From NCBI GenBank assembly GCA_002778195.1, contig PCDI01000020.1:335243-399242 (forward strand): a DNA stretch of 64,000 nucleotides, given 5' to 3'. Positions 59,955 to 64,000 of the stretch are shown piece after piece. Each line of letters starts with the position of its first letter. The stretch's first letter is position 1. The notes under the pieces were generated by a model that saw only the letters and a program-made list of their open reading frames with translations, made no database searches and was not told the DNA's origin. The stretch is from Raffaelea ambrosiae. Its lineage: Eukaryota; Ascomycota; Sordariomycetes; Ophiostomatales; Ophiostomataceae. Position numbers and translations under genes: made by a program.

Positions 59955-60726
59955 ATGATCGCCCAGCGGGTCGGCGTGTCGGCGCTCCGGCAAGGTGAGT
60001 TTACACCGATGGTGAATGTGGGAATGACAAGGCGTTCCAGTGGCAATGCATTATATCGCGGTAGATGACTGACAATGGCTTCCTGTGTAGCGGCCACAAA
60101 GCCCGCGAGCGCTCTGTTCTCGCCCAATGTCGCACGTGCTCTGGTTCTCCGGTCAGCCATGGCTATTCAGAGGAGGTGAGCTACCGGCGCGAATCCAGCC
60201 CAATTCCGTGTACCCCCAGTTCACCCTTGCTCTATATTGTCTCCAGGATTGCTTGAAACTAACTGCACGACTCCTTTGCAGACCCATCACCACCGAGAAG
60301 ATGACCCCCGACCAGGCTAACGCTCTGCTGGCCTCACAGCGCCTGCACCGCCCCGTGTCTCCTCACATAACCATCTACGACCCGGCCCAGATCTGGTACG
60401 GCGCGTCGATTATGCAGCGGTTTACTGGCATGCTCTTTGCCGGCGGCCTGTATGCTGGCTCTTTGGCATATCTGGCGGCGCCGCTGCTGGGCTGGCACCT
60501 CGAGTCGGCCAGCCTAGTGTCTCTGGTGGCTGGTCTGCCGATTGTAGTCAAGGGCGGCTTGAAGCTTGCGCTTGCCTGGCCCTTCACCTTCCACCTGTAC
60601 AACGGTATTCGGCATCTGTTCTGGGACGCGGCGGTCGGCTTCACGCGGGCTGAGATTGCCAAGGGCACGCAGGCCATCTGGATCGGCAGTGTTCTCACGG
60701 CCCTGGGCCTGGCTTTCTTCCTGTAA
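59955..60726 (+). CDS. SDHC: Succinate dehydrogenase cytochrome b subunit (SdhC)
   Basis: Three exons, 59955-59994, 60091-60175 and 60282-60726, give 189 residues. The first two short exons encode a mitochondrial presequence rich in Ala, Arg and Ser with no acidic residues. The mature part has the conserved HRPVSPHITIY segment, a Ser and Arg of the ubiquinone site in SIMQRFTG, three membrane helices, and the haem-region motif FHLYNGIRHLFWD. It anchors complex II to the inner mitochondrial membrane and, with SdhD, forms the quinone pocket that is the target of SDHI fungicides. The loop after TIY reads DPAQIWYGAS, which looks divergent from the forms I recall. A paralogue elsewhere in the genome cannot be excluded. 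Confidence 0.92.
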
Positions 60727-61235
60727 ACGAAGAGGGTACCCATTCATAAAGTCTTGGTTTTATTTTTTCAAGTTGTTTTTATCTGCACAGTGGGGAACAA
60801 ACCTATATTGAGTCAAGGTTTCTCCTGTAGCTAGTTGGGCTGGTGTTGTAATTTTGTATTGATTGGCTTATGGGCGTAAGTTTGAAGCATAGTTATCAGA
60901 AAGACAGTACACAAAAAAAAGTAAAATTGACAAGCGTTGTTCCGAGAGGCATAAAAGCATGCGACCTCGTTACTTCTTTTGCTCAGACGATCTTCGCACT
61001 TGCGCCTTACTCTATTGTAACAACTTGCAGTTCTGATATCAATTGAGAGCAGTATCAAACAACGGGGTGTTCTCTGCTATACTGAAAACTGGATCCCCCA
61101 ATTGAATACAATATGAACCCGAAAGCCTGGATATTTTTGTTTCGTCTCATGATTATCTTTGCGCCATAACGCCCGTGTTCCCACTTTTCTGCTCTTCGCG
61201 TCCCGCACTCCATAATGTACAAGATCGTCTGGAAA
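60727..61235. other. Convergent 3' intergenic region
   Basis: AT-rich 509 nt between the SdhC and TAF6 stop codons. Short frames only; likely shared 3' untranslated and terminator sequence. Confidence 0.6.
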
Positions 61236-63020
61236 TTATTCAATGTTTCTGGCCTCCAGGATGGCCTCGCTGAGCACACGATCGCCAAGCTGGGCCACGT
61301 GGCCGCCTACAATGGGACCCAAAAAGTCGATCAACTCGGCCGTCTCTTCCTCGGTGCCTGACGATGTCCCGTTGACGGCGCCGTTGGTCAGCGCAGGCCA
61401 GCCATCAGGAGACGGTTGCGACGACGGCACTAACGTGCGGATGGCCTTGATAATGCCGCCCTCGACCAGCATGCTAAAGTCGAGACCGCCCCGTTCCTGC
61501 AGCGGTTGCAGCACAACTGAATCGAACACCTTGAGGTTCGGCAGCACCAGTACTCGTACTGCCTCCGGGCCACCGGCTGATGACAGGCCGCAGATGGCGC
61601 CGTAGAGCACTGGCGCCGGACGCGACGGCTCGAGCAGTGTCTTGAGGCATGTACGCGTCAGCTTCGGCCGAAGAAGTGCGTTGCTCTTGGCGTACTTGCG
61701 CGCCAGCTGGCCCAACAGGCTGGCAGCCAGTTCACGTAGCAGGTACTGATCGTGTACGGCATCGGTTCCTTCGAAAGCAGCCGATGTGACAGCGCCACTG
61801 GTAGGGCCACCAGAGCGCTGCGGACCTCGCTCATGATGCTGCTCCTTGGTGCCCAGCTTGTGTCCGATGAGACAAGTCAGCACGGGCGCGCACAGCGGCG
61901 ACGCGTACGGCTCAAGGAACAGGTGTGGGTTGGCCACCAAGGCTGCAGTCAGATCCATCATCTGGCGTAAGGTGAACAAGTCGTCGAGCCGATGCGTCAC
62001 CTGGTTGGCAATGAAATTGACAAAGTAGGGCACTAGCTGATGTAGACCCGGGTCCGAGCGCACCGACTCCAGCGCCGCCTCGCGCAGTCGTAACACCTCC
62101 TCGTCCGGATTGTCGTCGAGGATGGCTGCCTGAATCTTGTCAAAGTATAGCACAAGCTCGTTGCTAATTATATGCTTGACGGCCGGCTTGAAGCCAACAT
62201 TGTCGTTGCCCGCGAGGGCGGCAAGGGCTGGATTGGCGCCGGGACCCTTGGGGACGAGGTCCTGGGAGCGGGCCTCTGCGGTGGTCGGATTCTGTGGAAT
62301 TGCGGGTTGGACACCTTCGATAGCGAGCCAATGAGCTAGAAAAGGAGAAGTGGTCAGTTTAACAGAAACAGACACAGCAGGCGCTATCGGACAAAAATCA
62401 AAGAATAACCGGCGGGGTACAGATCGTGAACCGCAATACAAACGGAGACAGAGAGATAGCTAAAGGAGAGCGGTGAAAGTGGGGGGAAATAAAGAAAAAG
62501 ATAGAGGGAAATATGATCTGGAAAACAGGAGACTAGATGTCTCTTCCACGTCTTGACCGCGCTTACCCGTCATGCTGGCATCCCGGGGCACCTTCGGCAG
62601 CGGCGCGTTGATCAGCTTCTCAAACTCAACCTCTTCGTCCTCAATGTAAAAAAGCGGCTGTCCGGGGCCAAGGCTAGCCTCCCCGTACCGCAGCGGCCGT
62701 GTTGATTCGTATCCGTAGAGCGGTTCCACGTCGAGCACCCGTAGTGCCAGCGACACATCCTGCACCGTCAGTGTTGTCCGGCTGGCCGCGCGCATCAGTC
62801 GTAATGCCTCAACAATAAGTTGGCCAATGCGATACTCAACGTCCTGTGACAGACAGCGGAGAGCGTCGTCGCTAAGCTGCGCGATGCCGACCGACTCGGC
62901 CACGTCCTTAACGTTGTCTGGGTTCCACAAGAGGCGCACGTTGTGGTCATCGGCGGCAGCCGCGGCAGCGGCAGCTGCTGCCTTTTGAGCCGCATTTGCA
63001 GACGCTCCGCCGGTGGCCAT
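61236..63020 (-). CDS. TAF6: TFIID subunit TAF6
   Basis: Two exons, 63020-62567 and 62335-61236, around a 231-nt intron (GTAAGC..TTCTAG), give 517 residues. After an alanine-rich start (11 Ala in a row near residue 15), residues about 30-100 form the histone fold: [20 protein letters not shown] and [20 protein letters not shown], then [22 protein letters not shown]. The second exon carries the TAF6 C-terminal HEAT-like domain (from [20 protein letters not shown] through [20 protein letters not shown] and [13 protein letters not shown]). It pairs with TAF9 through the histone fold and serves in TFIID and, in fungi, SAGA, in the nucleus. Length and order fit the family. Confidence 0.95.
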
Positions 63021-64000
63021 GACTGTGCAGACGTGTATAATATGTGGATGTCGACGGTTGCTCGATGTTGTCTTGAAAGCCAATAGCAGATTGTGAGGCT
63101 TGCGCTTTGCGGAAGTCGCAGGTTTCGTCGATGAACAGTGAGGAGGGGAGAGGACAAATCCGCAGAAGTCACCCGGAGAATTCCTAGAGAATTTGGAATG
63201 CAATGGAGATATCAGATTTCCCTGACCGAATCTGCGTTGGATGGCGACAGGATGTCGACGGGTTTTGAGGTTGTCGTCGGTTTGATAGGAAAGGCTGACC
63301 TCAGCGTTTTCGGAGTTGAAGTGCACGTGCACGGACCCCTTCGCAACCAGCCTGACTTAGCTTCACACCAAGCCGTCCGCCATAGCTCTAACTTAGTTGT
63401 CTATGTAGGTCATTGTCGAAATAAAGTGCAGTATACTTGTCACTACCGAATCAATCGAACACACGACTCGCAAGCGACAAACATATCAACCATCCTACGG
63501 AGAAAATACTTCCCATTCAAAAACACCGCTATACACGTACACCTTTATTTCTCTTGCAGCTTGCCTCCATTTTTTTTCTTGTTTCGCCAGCCAAATGCGC
63601 TCGTCCGTCCCAGCGAACAGATGTTTCGCCATATAATGACACAGTGAAAGGCAACTAAAGGACGCACCCGCACTCAATACAGCGAGCACACCTCACCATG
63701 TCATCACTCTGAGTGCCATGTTCTCTTGCTCAAATCAACAAACTGAAAAACGACAAAGAGTGCGGTACAGAAGAATGGAGAAAAGAGGAACGAAGACAAG
63801 AACCGAGAAAAAAAAATATGCGAACACAGGAAGGGAGAAAAAAAAAAAGGCTGGGCGCGGCATAACTAACACATTAAAGTACACAGTAATTCTACTCCTG
63901 AACAGTCCCATCTGATCCGGCTTCGTTCATAAACATCAACATGTTCCTCCCGCCTACCAGCAATGTCAGGTTTTAGCAGCACCGCCCGAAGATGGCTCGT
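63021..64000. other. TAF6 upstream region to window end
   Basis: Contains the TAF6 promoter. No other gene recognised; the open frame at 63138-63647 has no family motif. The sequence is A-rich at 63810-63850. Confidence 0.5.

Overview
This 64 kb window is nuclear chromosomal DNA from a filamentous ascomycete, most likely a Sordariomycete. Genes are widely spaced, have few short introns (about 50-160 nt, GT..AG, with CTAAC/CTGAC-like branch sites) and include families typical of filamentous fungi: a HET-domain protein, a CFEM protein, a CYP53 P450, a CE15 glucuronoyl esterase and an Slt2-type MAP kinase. The genus cannot be read from the sequence with confidence.

Layout. 0-12 kb: Vps62-family protein (+), HET-domain protein (+), CE15 esterase (-), THEM6-like thioesterase-fold protein (+), CFEM cell-surface protein (-). 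12-16 kb: a gene-poor gap. 16-24.5 kb: CYP53-type P450, low-molecular-weight tyrosine phosphatase, Slt2/Mps1 MAP kinase and ribosomal protein eS30, all on +. 26.5-27.4 kb: secreted DUF3455 protein (-). 27.4-33.1 kb: a gene desert dense in a small palindromic word (TAC-NNN-GTA). 33-46 kb: a non-LIG4 ATP-dependent DNA ligase, a 1513-residue WW-domain protein and glucosidase II alpha subunit, all on -. 47-49 kb: nucleoside diphosphate kinase (+, seven exons) and a FAM210/DUF1279 mitochondrial protein (-). 50-58.6 kb: a fast-evolving block with two BTB-like proteins, a possible third fragment, and a long minus-strand gene of unknown function. 60-63 kb: succinate dehydrogenase SdhC (+) and TAF6 (-).

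Most of these genes are unrelated housekeeping loci and do not form a pathway. CFEM protein, Slt2 kinase and glucosidase II all bear on the cell wall or surface, but their spacing gives no sign of a cluster.

The most interesting locus is 55174-58611 (-). A single reading frame of 1146 codons is open from end to end except for three TAG codons (58237-58239, 55870-55872, 55693-55695), with no TAA, TGA or frameshift. Sordariomycetes are known to recode UAG to UGG (Trp) by A-to-I mRNA editing during sexual development, so this is a candidate editing-dependent gene. A decaying pseudogene or cryptic introns remain alternatives. Exon boundaries throughout were assigned by eye from splice signals and frame continuity.
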